From: Paucibacter sp. DJ2R-2
GTDB taxonomy: Bacteria; Pseudomonadota; Gammaproteobacteria; Burkholderiales; Burkholderiaceae_C
DNA: 64,000 bases
Assembly: GCF_025717675.1 (NCBI RefSeq)
Contig: NZ_JAJIRT010000001.1
Span: 1,054,001-1,118,000 of the forward strand
Reading direction: 5' to 3'
This document shows positions 34,561-43,564 of the stretch, piece by piece. Numbering within the stretch: the first letter of the stretch is position 1; each line of letters begins with the position of its first letter. Made by a program: the position numbers and the translations under genes. The notes beneath the pieces are model-generated. The model saw nothing but the letters and a program-made list of their open reading frames with translations. It ran no database searches and was not told the origin of the DNA.

Positions 34561-35832
34561 ATGTCCAACCTGTCTTTCGTGGCGCCGACGCGCAACAGCC
34601 CCTGGGGCACCTACCTCTCGCAGATCGACGCCGTGGAGCCCTATCTGGGTCATCTGGCCCGCTGGGTGGAGACCCTGCGCCGGCCCAAGCGCGCCTTGAT
34701 CGTGGACGTGCCGATCGAGCTCGACAACGGCACCATCGCCCACTACGAGGGCTACCGCGTCCAGCACAGCTTGACCCGCGGCCCGGGCAAGGGCGGCGTG
34801 CGCTACCACCCCGATGTGACGCTGGAAGAAGTGATGGCCCTGTCGGCCTGGATGACGATCAAGAACGCGGCCGTCAACCTGCCCTACGGCGGCGCCAAGG
34901 GCGGCATCCGCCTCGACCCCAAGGTTTTGTCCAAGAAAGAGCTGGAGCGAGTTACGCGCCGTTACACCAGCGAAATCGGCATCATCATCGGCCCGCAGCA
35001 GGACATTCCAGCCCCGGACGTGAACACCAACGGCCAGATCATGGCCTGGATGATGGACACCTACTCGATGAATGTCGGCGCCACCGCCACCGGCGTGGTC
35101 ACCGGCAAGCCCATCGCCCTGGGCGGTTCGCTGGGCCGCGTGCAGGCCACCGGCCGCGGTGTCTTCGTGATCGGCCGTGAAGCCATGCGCCGCCTCAATA
35201 TCGATATGGAAGGCGCCCGCGTTGCCGTGCAAGGCTTCGGCAATGTCGGCTCCATCGCCGCCAAGCTGTTCGCCGCCAGCGGCGCGCGCATCGTCGCCGT
35301 GCAAGACCACACCGGCACCATCCTGAACGAGCGTGGCTTCGACATGCAGAACCTGCTCGACCACGTCGCCCAAACCGGCGGCGTGGCCGGCTTCTCGGGC
35401 GGCGACCGCATCGCGAATGAAGACTTCTGGAAGGTCAAGAGCGATGTGCTGATCCCGGCCGCGCTGGAAGGCCAGATCAACAAGGAGCGCGCGGAAGGCC
35501 TGCAGACCCGCTTGGTGCTGGAAGGCGCCAACGGCCCGACCACTCCGGACGGCGATGCCGTGCTGGCCGACCGCGGCATCGTCGTGGTGCCGGACGTGAT
35601 CGCCAACTCGGGCGGCGTGACCGTGTCCTACTTCGAATGGGTGCAGGACTTCTCCAGCTTCTTCTGGACCGAGGATGAGATCAATGTCCGCCTGGACAAG
35701 ATCATCACCGGCGCCTTCAAGCACATCTGGGATGTCTCCGAGCAGCACCGCGTCTCGCTGCGCACCGCCGCCTTCGTGGTGGCCTGCACGCGAGTTCTGG
35801 AAGCTCGCGAAGAGCGCGGCCTGTATCCGTAA
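34561..35832 (+). CDS. gdhA: Glu/Leu/Phe/Val-family dehydrogenase, glutamate dehydrogenase
   Basis: 423 residues, hexameric GDH length. It interconverts glutamate with 2-oxoglutarate and ammonia. The substrate-binding region has [13 protein letters not shown] and the catalytic Lys in [15 protein letters not shown]; the dinucleotide domain has [16 protein letters not shown], and the C-terminal [10 protein letters not shown] and [12 protein letters not shown] segments are as in NAD-specific bacterial GDH. The ATG at 34561 has GGAG 9 bp upstream. Longer frames from 34423 would begin in non-coding sequence. It ends 68 bp before a strong terminator. Confidence 0.96.
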   Translation: MSNLSFVAPTRNSPWGTYLSQIDAVEPYLGHLARWVETLRRPKRALIVDVPIELDNGTIAHYEGYRVQHSLTRGPGKGGVRYHPDVTLEEVMALSAWMTIKNAAVNLPYGGAKGGIRLDPKVLSKKELERVTRRYTSEIGIIIGPQQDIPAPDVNTNGQIMAWMMDTYSMNVGATATGVVTGKPIALGGSLGRVQATGRGVFVIGREAMRRLNIDMEGARVAVQGFGNVGSIAAKLFAASGARIVAVQDHTGTILNERGFDMQNLLDHVAQTGGVAGFSGGDRIANEDFWKVKSDVLIPAALEGQINKERAEGLQTRLVLEGANGPTTPDGDAVLADRGIVVVPDVIANSGGVTVSYFEWVQDFSSFFWTEDEINVRLDKIITGAFKHIWDVSEQHRVSLRTAAFVVACTRVLEAREERGLYP

Positions 35833-35900
35833 AGTCGGGCGAGGGAGGGCCTCTACCGCCCTCCCGGCACTCATGGGAAGCGCTGGCCACAGGCAAAACC

Positions 35901-35924
35901 AAGGGCTCTCACGAGCCCTTTTTT
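35901..35924. terminator. Rho-independent terminator of gdhA
   Basis: AAGGGCTC (35901-35908), loop TCAC, GAGCCCTT (35913-35920) and then TTTT: a perfect 8-bp stem with a T-run in the + direction, right after gdhA. The T-run overlaps the stop codon of the convergent ribbon-helix-helix gene. Confidence 0.93.
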
Positions 35925-36313
35925 CATGACCGTGGTGGATCCAGGCTCACGCGCTGCGTCGGCCGCGCCCAGCTGGCCGGCAGGTCGCGCAGCACGGCGC
36001 TGGCATCCAACGAGCGGATGGGCACGTTCAGATCCGCCGGGATGCGCTGGCGCGCCTGCAGGGCCAGATAGCGCAGGGCGCTGACCCGCAAGAAGGACGC
36101 GAAATTGCCCACCGCGCCGCGGGCCTGGACCAGCTCGTCGTAGAGTTTTTCGATCAGCTGGGTGACGTTCATGCCGTCACGCGCACCGATTTCCTCCAGC
36201 ACCTCCCAATGCAGGTTTTCCAGCCGGATGCTGGTGACCACGCCATGCAGGCGGACCGAGCGGGTGCGTGACTCATACGACTGCGGATCGGCGCTGATGA
36301 AGACCTGGCACAT
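35924..36313 (-). CDS. Ribbon-helix-helix domain protein
   Basis: 129 residues. The ATG at 36313 is preceded by AAGGAGA eight bases upstream, a strong ribosome site that decides the start. The sequence SVRLHGVVTSIRLENLHWEV followed by LEEIGARDGMNVTQLIEKLY matches ribbon-helix-helix proteins of the RHH_4 type, with the strand (VVTSIRLE) that reads DNA and two helices. The C-terminal half (FLRVSALRYLALQARQRIPA) is helical. It is probably a transcriptional regulator; targets are unknown. It could be co-transcribed with the DJ-1/PfpI gene upstream on the same strand. Confidence 0.85.
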   Translation of the reverse strand: MCQVFISADPQSYESRTRSVRLHGVVTSIRLENLHWEVLEEIGARDGMNVTQLIEKLYDELVQARGAVGNFASFLRVSALRYLALQARQRIPADLNVPIRSLDASAVLRDLPASWARPTQRVSLDPPRS

Positions 36314-36386
36314 GGTGGCGTCTCCTTTTTGAGCCATGACTCTATCTCGGGCCGAGCGCCGGGCCGCCCCAAGCCGGCCCGCCGTG

Positions 36387-36460
36387 GCGATGTGCTCGCG
36401 GGGACCGCCCCGCGAGCATCGCCGCCCCCTCGGGGGGCCGTCCAAGGTTGACCTTGGACG
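36387..36460. repeat. Tandem perfect hairpins between the DJ-1/PfpI and RHH genes
   Basis: Hairpin 1 is GCTCGCGGGG (36394-36403), loop ACCG, CCCCGCGAGC (36408-36417), extended by GCGAT/ATCGC with a 2-nt bulge. Hairpin 2 is CGTCCAAGGT (36439-36448), loop TG, ACCTTGGACG (36451-36460). Between them a CCCC-CTC-GGGG stretch can form a third stem. The two 10-bp stems are perfect. No T-run follows, so it is not a classical terminator; it looks like a REP/BIME-type intergenic repeat. Confidence 0.75.
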
Positions 36461-36466
36461 AGGGGC

Positions 36467-37051
36467 TCACAGGGTAATGCGTGTGCCCAGCACCACCAGG
36501 AACTGCGCAATCCAGGCCGGATGTGCCGGCCAGGCCGGAGCGGTGACCAGCTTGCCGTCGGTGACCGCCTGATCCACGGGGATGTTGGCATAGCTGGCGC
36601 CGGCCAATTCGACCTCGGCCGCGCAGGCCGGGTAGGCCGACACCTGCTTGCCCCGAATCACACCGGCCGCGGCCAGCAGCTGGGCGCCGTGGCAGATGGC
36701 GGCGATCGGCTTGTCGGCGCGGGCGAAGGCCTGCACCAAGGGCACCACGCCGGCCACGGTGCGCAGGTACTCGGGCGCACGGCCGCCGGGGATGACCAGG
36801 CCGTCGTAGTCCTCGGCCCGCGCCTCGGCAAAGCTGGCATTGAGCGTGAAGCGGTGGCCGGGCTTCTCGGAATAGGTCTGTGCGCCCTCGAAATCGTGGA
36901 TGGCGGTCAGCACGAAATCGCCGGCCTTCTTGCCGGGGCAGACCGCGTCCACCCGGTGGCCCACGGCCTGCAGGGCCTGGAAGGGCACCATGATTTCGTA
37001 GTCTTCCACATAGTCACCGGCCAGCAGCAGCAGCTTCTTGGCATTGCTCAT
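36467..37051 (-). CDS. DJ-1/PfpI family protein
   Basis: 194 residues of the class-I glutamine amidotransferase-like fold. The nucleophile elbow is [15 protein letters not shown] with the Cys, and the conserved acid is the Glu in [28 protein letters not shown] is the family strand. Related proteins include protein deglycase/PfpI-type and stress chaperone-like proteins; which one this is cannot be told from sequence. It is divergent from kdsD with about 110 bp between starts. Confidence 0.9.
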   Translation of the reverse strand: MSNAKKLLLLAGDYVEDYEIMVPFQALQAVGHRVDAVCPGKKAGDFVLTAIHDFEGAQTYSEKPGHRFTLNASFAEARAEDYDGLVIPGGRAPEYLRTVAGVVPLVQAFARADKPIAAICHGAQLLAAAGVIRGKQVSAYPACAAEVELAGASYANIPVDQAVTDGKLVTAPAWPAHPAWIAQFLVVLGTRITL

Positions 37052-37164
37052 GTTTGTCTCCTCGAGTGGGTGTGGCGCTCGCGGCCGCGGCACCTGCTTC
37101 ATTGTGGAAAGGCGCGACCCCGGGCGGGTAACAGCCGGGTATGACGCCGCTACACTGCCCGGCT

Positions 37165-38154
37165 ATGAGTACAGTCCCGCCCTTTGACCCCGCCCTGGCC
37201 CTGCAAAGAGGCCGGCAAGCCCTGCAGATCGAAGCCGCCGGCATCCAGGCCATGGTGCCGCGCCTGGGTGAATCGTTTGTGGGGGCGGTGCAGGTGGTGC
37301 TGGCCTGCCGGGGCCGTGTCGCGGTGATGGGCATGGGCAAGAGTGGCCATGTCGGCCGCAAGATTGCCGCCACCCTGGCCTCCACCGGCACGCCGGCCCT
37401 GTTCGTGCACCCGGCCGAGGCCAGCCATGGCGACCTCGGCATGGTCACGCCGGCGGACGTGGTGCTGGCCCTGTCCAACTCGGGCGAGAGCGATGAGCTC
37501 AATGCCGTGCTGCCCGTGCTCAAGCGCCTGGGCGTCACCATCATCGCCATGACGGGCCGCGCTGAATCCAGCCTGGCCCGCCACGCCACCATCGTGCTCG
37601 ACAGCTTTGTTGCCGAAGAGGCCTGCCCGCTGAACCTGGCACCTACGGCCAGCACCACGGCCCAAATTGCCCTCGGCGATGCCCTGGCCGTGGCCCTGCT
37701 CGATGCGCGCGGTTTCAAGCCGGAAGACTTCGCCCGCTCCCACCCGGGCGGCGCGCTGGGCCGCAAGCTGCTGACCCATGTGCGCGATCTGATGCGCAGC
37801 GGCGCGGACCTGCCGCGCGTGGCGCCGGACACCCCCTTCACTGACATGATGCGAGAAATGTCGGCCAAGGCCCTGGGCGTGGCCATCGTCGTCGATGCAG
37901 ACGACCGGGTGCAAGGCATCTTCACCGACGGCGATCTGCGCCGCCTGGTGGAAAAAGGTCAGGACTTGCGCAGCCTCACGGCCGCGGCCGTCGCCTCCAA
38001 GAAACCGCGCACCGTCAGCGCCGAAGCCTTGGCCGTGGACGCGGCCGATTTGATGGAAGAAGCGCGCATCACCGTGGTGCTGGTGGTGGCGGCCGACGGC
38101 GGCTTGCTGGGCGCCATCACCATCAACGACCTGATGCGGGCCAAGGTGATCTGA
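37165..38154 (+). CDS. kdsD: D-arabinose-5-phosphate isomerase (KpsF/GutQ family)
   Basis: 329 residues, the usual length. It converts ribulose-5-phosphate to arabinose-5-phosphate, the first step of Kdo synthesis for LPS. The SIS domain (about 35-175) has VMGMGKSGHVGRKIAATLAS, ASHGDLGMVTPADVVLALSN and ARSHPGGALGRKLL; the two CBS domains follow (about 205-329). The ATG at 37165 yields MSTVPPFDP; an in-frame ATG 24 bp upstream is less likely. It overlaps kdsC by 1 bp in TGATG. Confidence 0.95.
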   Translation: MSTVPPFDPALALQRGRQALQIEAAGIQAMVPRLGESFVGAVQVVLACRGRVAVMGMGKSGHVGRKIAATLASTGTPALFVHPAEASHGDLGMVTPADVVLALSNSGESDELNAVLPVLKRLGVTIIAMTGRAESSLARHATIVLDSFVAEEACPLNLAPTASTTAQIALGDALAVALLDARGFKPEDFARSHPGGALGRKLLTHVRDLMRSGADLPRVAPDTPFTDMMREMSAKALGVAIVVDADDRVQGIFTDGDLRRLVEKGQDLRSLTAAAVASKKPRTVSAEALAVDAADLMEEARITVVLVVAADGGLLGAITINDLMRAKVI

Positions 38155-38744
38155 TGGGGGAGCTTCTGCAAGCCGCGCTGCGTTTTCCGCCCGAGCTGCT
38201 GCTCAAGGCCCAGGGCGGTGCACTCGGGCTCAAGGCCGCCATCTTCGACGTCGACGGCGTGCTGACCGACGGGCGCATCTACATCGGTGAACAAGGCGAG
38301 AGCTTCAAGGCCTTCTCCACCCTGGACGGCCATGGCCTCAAGTTGCTCAGCCAGGGCGGCATCACGCCCATCATCATCACAGGGCGCGATTCCCCGGCCG
38401 TGCGCCGCCGCGTCGCCGACCTGGGACTTCAGCATGCCGTCTACGGCGCCAAGGACAAGTACGCCGTGGCCCAACCCCTGCTGAACCAACTGGGCCTGCA
38501 GTGGAGTGAAGTGGCCGCCATGGGCGACGACTGGCCGGACCTGCCCCTGCTGACCCGCGCCGGCTTTGCCTGTGCCCCGGCGCAAGCGCACGCGGAGGTC
38601 AAGGCCGTGGCTCACTACATCACCACGGCCGCTGGCGGCCATGGTGCCGCGCGCGAATGCTGCGACCTGATGCTGCAAGCCAATGGCCGCTACCAGCAAC
38701 TGCTGAACGGCCACCTCGACACCCTGGACGGGGGCCATCCCTGA
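38154..38744 (+). CDS. kdsC: 3-deoxy-D-manno-octulosonate 8-phosphate phosphatase
   Basis: 196 residues. HAD-family phosphatase that makes free Kdo from Kdo-8-phosphate. The nucleophile motif is FDVDGVLTDGRIYIG at residues 31-45 (Asp32, Asp34); the Thr/Lys region is IITGRDSPAVRRR and AKDKYAV, and the late acidic pair is GDDWPDLPLL. Kdo formation precedes lipid A glycosylation, so its place in kdsD-kdsC-lptC is expected. Start and stop codons overlap with both neighbours (TGATG). Confidence 0.95.
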   Translation: MGELLQAALRFPPELLLKAQGGALGLKAAIFDVDGVLTDGRIYIGEQGESFKAFSTLDGHGLKLLSQGGITPIIITGRDSPAVRRRVADLGLQHAVYGAKDKYAVAQPLLNQLGLQWSEVAAMGDDWPDLPLLTRAGFACAPAQAHAEVKAVAHYITTAAGGHGAARECCDLMLQANGRYQQLLNGHLDTLDGGHP

Positions 38745-39424
38745 TGGCCACGCTGGCGCCGGCGCCGACTGGCCGGGCCCGCCCGACACAAAGCTGGCTG
38801 TGGCGGCTGCAACAGTTGGTCTCCAACTACCTGCCGCTGCTGCTGATGGCCATGCTGGCCAGCGGCACCTGGTGGCTGGTCAAGCACACGCCCGTGCCCG
38901 AGGAGGCCACCCAGGCCCCACCGCCGCGCCACGAGCCCGATTACCAGATGCGCAATTTCGAGCTGCAACGCATGGACGGCGACGGCCGCCTGCGCGCCCG
39001 CATCGAGGGCGCGGCGCTGCGCCACTACCCCGACACCGACACCCTGGAGATCGACAACATCCGTCTGCGCAGCTACTCGGCCGATGGCAGCTGGGTGCTG
39101 GCCAGTGCGCGCCGCGCCGTGGCCAACGCCGATGCCAGCGAGATCCAGCTCTACGGCGATGTGGAAGTGAAACGTTACGAAGCCCAGCCAGCCGACACGC
39201 CGCAAGCGGCGGCCAAACTGGACATCCGCGGCGAGTTTCTACAAGCCTTCGTCAACCGCGAGCAGCTGCGCAGCCACCTGCCGGTGCAGCTGCGCCATGG
39301 CGGCACCACGGTGCAGGCCGCGAGCTTCGAATACGACCACCTGAACGGCCGTCTGAGCTTCCAGGGCCGCACCACGGCCAGCCTGGCAGCCAAGGGCGGC
39401 AGTCTAGCCAAGGCCAAGCCATGA
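38744..39424 (+). CDS. lptC: LPS export ABC transporter periplasmic protein LptC
   Basis: 226 residues with an N-terminal membrane helix (about 27-47, NYLPLLLMAMLASGTWWLVK) and a periplasmic LptC beta-jellyroll: PDYQMRNFELQRMDGDGRLR, HYPDTDTLEIDNIRLRSYSA, VELYGDVEVKRY-like IQLYGDVEVKRY, and HLPVQLRHGGTTVQA. LptC receives LPS from the LptB2FG extractor and passes it to LptA. The ATG overlaps the kdsC stop by 1 bp (TGATG). LptA and LptB, which follow in most Burkholderiales, are not in the window. Confidence 0.93.
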   Translation: MATLAPAPTGRARPTQSWLWRLQQLVSNYLPLLLMAMLASGTWWLVKHTPVPEEATQAPPPRHEPDYQMRNFELQRMDGDGRLRARIEGAALRHYPDTDTLEIDNIRLRSYSADGSWVLASARRAVANADASEIQLYGDVEVKRYEAQPADTPQAAAKLDIRGEFLQAFVNREQLRSHLPVQLRHGGTTVQAASFEYDHLNGRLSFQGRTTASLAAKGGSLAKAKP

Positions 39425-40194
39425 GCCGTCTCGTCTACATCACCGGCGCCTCCAGCGGCATCGGCCAGGCCCTGGCCCTGCAGTACGCGCGCGCCGGCTG
39501 GCGCCTCGCCCTGGTGGCACGCCGCACCACCGAATTGCAGAACTGGGCGCAAGCGCAAGGCCTGAGACCGGAGAACTGCGCCATCTACGGCGCCGATGTC
39601 TGTGACATCGAAGCCATCACCGGCGCCGGTCGGGCCTGCATCGCCGCTCAAGGCCTGCCCGATGTGGTGATCGCCAACGCGGGCATCAGCATCGGCATCG
39701 ACAGCGCCATATACGAGGACCTGGCCGTGATGCAAAGCGTTTACGCCACCAACAACCTCGGCCTGGCGGCGACCTTCCAGCCCTTCATTGAGGCGATGCG
39801 CCAGCGCGGCAGCGGTGCGCTGGTGGGCATTGCCAGTGTGGCCGGCATTCGCGGCCTACCCGGCCATGCCGCCTACTGTTCCAGCAAGGCCGCGGTCATC
39901 AGCTACTGTGAAAGCCTGCGCGGTGAATGCCGGCCCTTCGGCGTCAAGGTGGTGACCATCGCCCCCGGCTATATCGACACCCCGCTGACGCGTGAGAACC
40001 GCTACAGCATGCCTTTTCTGATGCAACCCGAGGCCTTCGCTGCGCGCGCTTTCGCCGCCATCGAGGCCGGCGCGGCCTTCCGCGTCATCCCCTGGCAGAT
40101 GGGCTGGGTGGCGCGCTTGTTGCGCCTGCTGCCTAACAGCCTGTTCGACCGGCTGTTGGCAGGCCGGCCAAGAAAGCACCGCCAAGGCAGCTGA
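39421..40194 (+). CDS. SDR-family NAD(P)-dependent oxidoreductase
   Basis: 257 residues. Cofactor motif TGASSGIG at 8-15, NAG motif IANAGISIG, and catalytic Ser139, Tyr152 and Lys156 (YCSSK). The PGYIDTPLTRENRY substrate loop is typical of classical SDRs. The ATG overlaps the lptC stop by 4 bp, so it is part of the kdsD-kdsC-lptC operon. Similar SDR genes occupy this place in related genomes from memory, but the substrate is unknown. Confidence 0.9.
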   Translation: MSRLVYITGASSGIGQALALQYARAGWRLALVARRTTELQNWAQAQGLRPENCAIYGADVCDIEAITGAGRACIAAQGLPDVVIANAGISIGIDSAIYEDLAVMQSVYATNNLGLAATFQPFIEAMRQRGSGALVGIASVAGIRGLPGHAAYCSSKAAVISYCESLRGECRPFGVKVVTIAPGYIDTPLTRENRYSMPFLMQPEAFAARAFAAIEAGAAFRVIPWQMGWVARLLRLLPNSLFDRLLAGRPRKHRQGS

Positions 40195-40198
40195 AAGT

Positions 40199-40225
40199 CA
40201 ACTCCCCGCGACGAGGGGGGAGTTG
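40199..40225. terminator. GC-rich hairpin after the kdsD-kdsC-lptC-SDR operon
   Basis: CAACTCCCC (40199-40207) and GGGGAGTTG (40217-40225) form a perfect 9-bp stem over a 9-nt loop, six bases after the SDR stop. There is no T-run, so it is a factor-dependent or weak terminator. Confidence 0.5.
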
Positions 40226-40376
40226 CGCGCCTGGGACAGGGTGGTAGATCTGACAGGTCAGGCGGGCTTGCCAGGCTCATAAACTGCGCCGGGGTCTTGG
40301 CGCGCCCCATGCTGGAGCACGGATCGACAGCGATGCGGGCCCACCAAGCCGCTGTGACCTTGAAACCTGGCCACCG

Positions 40377-42677
40377 ATGAGATCATTTTTCCTGAGCCTG
40401 GCTTTGTGCGCGGGCTGCTGCTCTGCCTGGGCCGCCAATCCCCAAGCCCTGCGCCTGAGCCACGATGCCGACACCCTGCGTGTCGATGGCAAGCTCGACG
40501 AGGCCGCCTGGTTGCGCGCGCCGCTGTTTGACCAGTTTGTCCAGTACCAACCCGAAGACAAGAAACCGGCCGCCTGGCGCACCACGGTGCAAATTCTGGT
40601 CACCCACGATGCCCTGATTTTCGGCATCAGGGCCTATGACCCGGCACCCGAGCAGATCCGCGCGCCCTTGAAGCGGCGTGACACGGTCGCCCGGGACCAG
40701 GACTTTGTCTCGGTCGTGCTGGACCCCGTTGGCCACCGGCGTTCGGCCCAGTTCGCCCGCGTCAGCGCCGCCGGCGTGGTCGGCGACGGCATGTTCACGG
40801 CCGAGAGTGACGGCGAAGACTTCGCGCCCGACTTCGAGGTCGAGGCTGCCGCCCAGCGCTTGAGCGATGGCTACAGCGTCGAACTGCGCTGGCCCCTGGC
40901 ATCTCTGCGCTACCCCTACAGCGAAGGCCTGCCCTGGCGCTTGATGGTGGCGCGCAACATCCCGCGCCAGGAGGCCAACACCCTCAATGTCAGCGCACCC
41001 TTGACCAAGGAAGCGCTGAGCTTCATTGCCGAGTTGCAGCCGATCGAGGGCTTGGGCGATATGGTCGAACAGGTGCGCGAGCGCAGCTTCCTCAGCGTGC
41101 GGCCGGAGCTCACGCTGCGCCGGCGTGAAGACTCGGAACCCGGTCATCCGAGCACAAGCAAGCGCGAGTCCAACTTTGGCGCGGAGCTCAAGTGGCGGCC
41201 GCGCGCCGACTGGGTGATCGACGCCGTGCTCAACCCGGACTTCTCACAGGTGGAGCTGGACGCGCCGCAACTCTCAGGCAACACCCGATTTGCCTTGAGC
41301 CTGCCGGAGAAGCGGCCCTTCTTTCTGGAAAGCACCGACGTCGTGGGCCAGACCAAGGCCGACGATCAAGGGCAGAACCGCAGCCTGGCGGCCTTTTATT
41401 CACGCGCCATCACCGACCCGGACTGGGGTGTGCGCAGCACTTGGCGCGGCGCCTCGGCCGATGCCACGGCCCTGAGCCTGCACGACGCCGGAGGGGGTCA
41501 GGTCTTGCGCCCCCATGCCTACGGCACCGACAGTTTTGCCCAGCCGCGCGATTCGCAAGCCAGCTTTGCGCGTGGCCGCATGCAGGTGTCCGGCCTCAAT
41601 CTGGGCCTGCTGGCTTCGGATCGCAACTACGGCCAGGGCCAGTACAACCGCGTCGCCGGTTCCGACTTTTCCTGGTCGGCCAGTGATGTCGATCGGGTGC
41701 GCGGCCATCTGCTGCTGTCCAGCACCCGGACCCGCCTGGACCCGGACGCAGCGGGCCTGAGTCCTGAGGCCGAGCAGGGTCACCATCTCTGGCTGGGCTG
41801 GCGCCGCCGCACCGAGCAATGGAACACCGAGTTCAATGTGGAAGACGTGGGGCCACGCTTTGCCAACGACAACGGCTTTGTCAGTCAGGCCGGCTACCGG
41901 CGTGGCAGCCTGCACCTGATCCGCCGGCTCAGCCAGGACAGCCTGGCCCCGCTCGGTGAATGGTCGCGCTTCCCGACTTATGAGCTGGAACTGGACTTCA
42001 AACTGGCGCAAGCCAGCACGGTCAAGGACGAACTCCACGGCGTGCCAGGCGGCGAGCTGATCGAGCGGCGCGTGCAGCCGGGCTTCTGGATCGCCACCGC
42101 GCGCAACACCGGCATCTGGGGTCATCTGGGCCTAGACCAGCTGCGCGCCAAGACCGGCGGCCGCCTGCATGAGCCGCGAACCCTGACCCTCGGTTTTGAG
42201 TCCAACCCCCACCCCATCCTGGCCTTCGTCAGCGCTGAACTGGAATGGGGTCGTCGCCTCGACGTGGAGGCCGATCGCCTGGGCCGCGGTGCCAACTTCT
42301 GGATGCTGGCCAAGCTGCGCGTGCCCATGCCGGCCGGCCTGGGGCTGGAAGTCGAGCAGCAATGGAGCGAGGGATTTGTGAACGGGGCCAACAGGGGCCG
42401 CAGCTTCACGGACAAATACCGCCAGACTCTGGCCGTCCTGCACTGGAGCGCACGCGACTCACTGCGCCTGATCGCGCAATCGACGCATTTCCAGCGTCAG
42501 GGCGAAGTCGGCCTGGAGGCCAGCGCCTTCAGCGGCCGCCACACCTCGCTGATGTACCAGCATCGGGTCGGCCTGGCGCGTGTCTTCAGCCTCGGCATGA
42601 CCCGCTTTGACGACAGCCCAGGCCGCAAGCGCAGCACCGAGATCTTCGCCAAGGCTCAGGTGGCCTGGCAGCCCTGA
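40377..42677 (+). CDS. DUF5916 / CBM9-like outer-membrane-type protein
   Basis: 766 residues with signal peptide (MRSFFLSLALCAGCCSAWAA). Residues about 20-200 look like a family-9 carbohydrate-binding domain (LRVDGKLDEAAWLRAPLFDQ, then ILVTHDALIFGIRAYD), followed by DUF5916 (SLPEKRPFFLESTDVVGQT, then a long beta-rich C-terminus with FWMLAKLRVPMPAG and ending TEIFAKAQVAWQP with the aromatic terminus of outer-membrane beta-barrels). Such proteins are predicted envelope proteins of unknown role in Bacteroidetes and Proteobacteria. It has its own leader and a strong terminator downstream. Confidence 0.87.
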   Translation: MRSFFLSLALCAGCCSAWAANPQALRLSHDADTLRVDGKLDEAAWLRAPLFDQFVQYQPEDKKPAAWRTTVQILVTHDALIFGIRAYDPAPEQIRAPLKRRDTVARDQDFVSVVLDPVGHRRSAQFARVSAAGVVGDGMFTAESDGEDFAPDFEVEAAAQRLSDGYSVELRWPLASLRYPYSEGLPWRLMVARNIPRQEANTLNVSAPLTKEALSFIAELQPIEGLGDMVEQVRERSFLSVRPELTLRRREDSEPGHPSTSKRESNFGAELKWRPRADWVIDAVLNPDFSQVELDAPQLSGNTRFALSLPEKRPFFLESTDVVGQTKADDQGQNRSLAAFYSRAITDPDWGVRSTWRGASADATALSLHDAGGGQVLRPHAYGTDSFAQPRDSQASFARGRMQVSGLNLGLLASDRNYGQGQYNRVAGSDFSWSASDVDRVRGHLLLSSTRTRLDPDAAGLSPEAEQGHHLWLGWRRRTEQWNTEFNVEDVGPRFANDNGFVSQAGYRRGSLHLIRRLSQDSLAPLGEWSRFPTYELELDFKLAQASTVKDELHGVPGGELIERRVQPGFWIATARNTGIWGHLGLDQLRAKTGGRLHEPRTLTLGFESNPHPILAFVSAELEWGRRLDVEADRLGRGANFWMLAKLRVPMPAGLGLEVEQQWSEGFVNGANRGRSFTDKYRQTLAVLHWSARDSLRLIAQSTHFQRQGEVGLEASAFSGRHTSLMYQHRVGLARVFSLGMTRFDDSPGRKRSTEIFAKAQVAWQP

Positions 42678-42745
42678 CCACGGACCGCGAAGCAGGCGCC
42701 CCGCGGCGCTTGCCTCGGGGTCCGAAAGTCTCGCCACACGGAAAC

Positions 42746-42773
42746 AAAAAAAGCAGCCGAAGCTGCTTTTTTT
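42746..42773. terminator. Bidirectional intrinsic terminator
   Basis: AAAAAAAGCAGC (42746-42757), loop CGAA, GCTGCTTTTTTT (42762-42773). A-run and T-run on both sides make it work for the DUF5916 gene (+) and the RRM gene (-). Confidence 0.95.
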
Positions 42774-42820
42774 GTTGCATCCAGTTCAGGCCGCTCGCAA
42801 GAGCCGCCTGATCAGGGATT

Positions 42821-43312
42821 TCAGTAACCGCCGGAACGGCCACCGCCGCCGTAGCCGCCGCCACCGCCGCCGGAACGGCCACCGCCGCCGCCGCCGAAGC
42901 CGCCGCCACCGGAACGGCCACCGCCGCCGCCACCGTAGCCGCCACCACCGCCGCCGCCGCCGTAACCGCCGCCGCCGCCGAAGCCGCCGCCGCCCGAACG
43001 GCCACCGCCGCCGAAGCCGCCGCCACCCGAACGGCCACCGCCGCCGAAGCCGCCCGGACGCTCTTCACGAGGACGAGCCTCGTTCACCACGATGGCGCGG
43101 CCATCGAGGTCTTGACCGTTCATGCCGTTGATGGCCGTTTGCGCTTCGGCATCCGAACCCATTTCCACAAAGCCGAAGCCCTTGGAACGACCTGTGTCAC
43201 GATCCATCATGACCTTTGCGGAGGTCACCGAACCAAATTGCGAGAACGCTTCGTGCAAAGACTCATCACGCACGCTATAGGCAAGATTGCCGACGTAAAG
43301 CTTGTTTCCCAT
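42821..43312 (-). CDS. RNA-binding protein with RRM and glycine-rich tail
   Basis: 163 residues. RRM at about 3-78 with RNP2 LYVGNL (5-10) and RNP1 KGFGFVEM (44-51), followed by a tail (87-163) of GGGG(R/Y/F)SGGGG-type repeats with Arg, Phe and Tyr. Such RRM-Gly proteins bind RNA, and in bacteria with cyanobacterial-type Rbp genes they are often cold-induced; the tail resembles phase-separating low-complexity sequence. The ATG at 43312 has AAAGGG 8 bp upstream. The DNA of the tail is a run of CCGCCGCC triplets on the + strand, coding, not a separate repeat element. It converges on the shared terminator. Confidence 0.92.
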   Translation of the reverse strand: MGNKLYVGNLAYSVRDESLHEAFSQFGSVTSAKVMMDRDTGRSKGFGFVEMGSDAEAQTAINGMNGQDLDGRAIVVNEARPREERPGGFGGGGRSGGGGFGGGGRSGGGGFGGGGGYGGGGGGGGYGGGGGGRSGGGGFGGGGGGRSGGGGGGYGGGGRSGGY

Positions 43313-43403
43313 GGGGAAGCCCTTTCAATACCAAGAAACCATGTGGACTTTCAACCCATCGTGAACCATTCAAGCGAAGGTGCGGCGTCCATACACAGGT
43401 AAA

Positions 43404-43431
43404 CGATTATGGGCGATGGGTCCAGCCGCAA
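43404..43431 (-). promoter_or_regulatory. Possible promoter of the RRM gene
   Basis: On the minus strand TTGCGG (43431-43426) is followed after 16 bp by TAATCG (43409-43404), a moderate sigma-70-like pair. It would leave a leader of about 85-90 nt before the ATG at 43312, long enough for a temperature-responsive structure. Not confirmed. Confidence 0.35.
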
Positions 43432-43564
43432 GCACTTGAGCGGGGGGAAGTGTTGTTTTTCGGCCGATAGAAAAAACCCTCGGGTTTTACCGTGCGATTT
43501 GCGGATTCCAGCCGCCGAATCAGGCCCTGGGGCAGCGCCGAATGCGCTGGCTATGATGACCGCC

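Noticed and set aside
42835-43060. Dense CCGCCGCC/ACC tandem array as repeat or CRISPR-like element
   Set aside because: It is the codon pattern of the Gly-rich tail of the RRM protein, in frame, without spacers.
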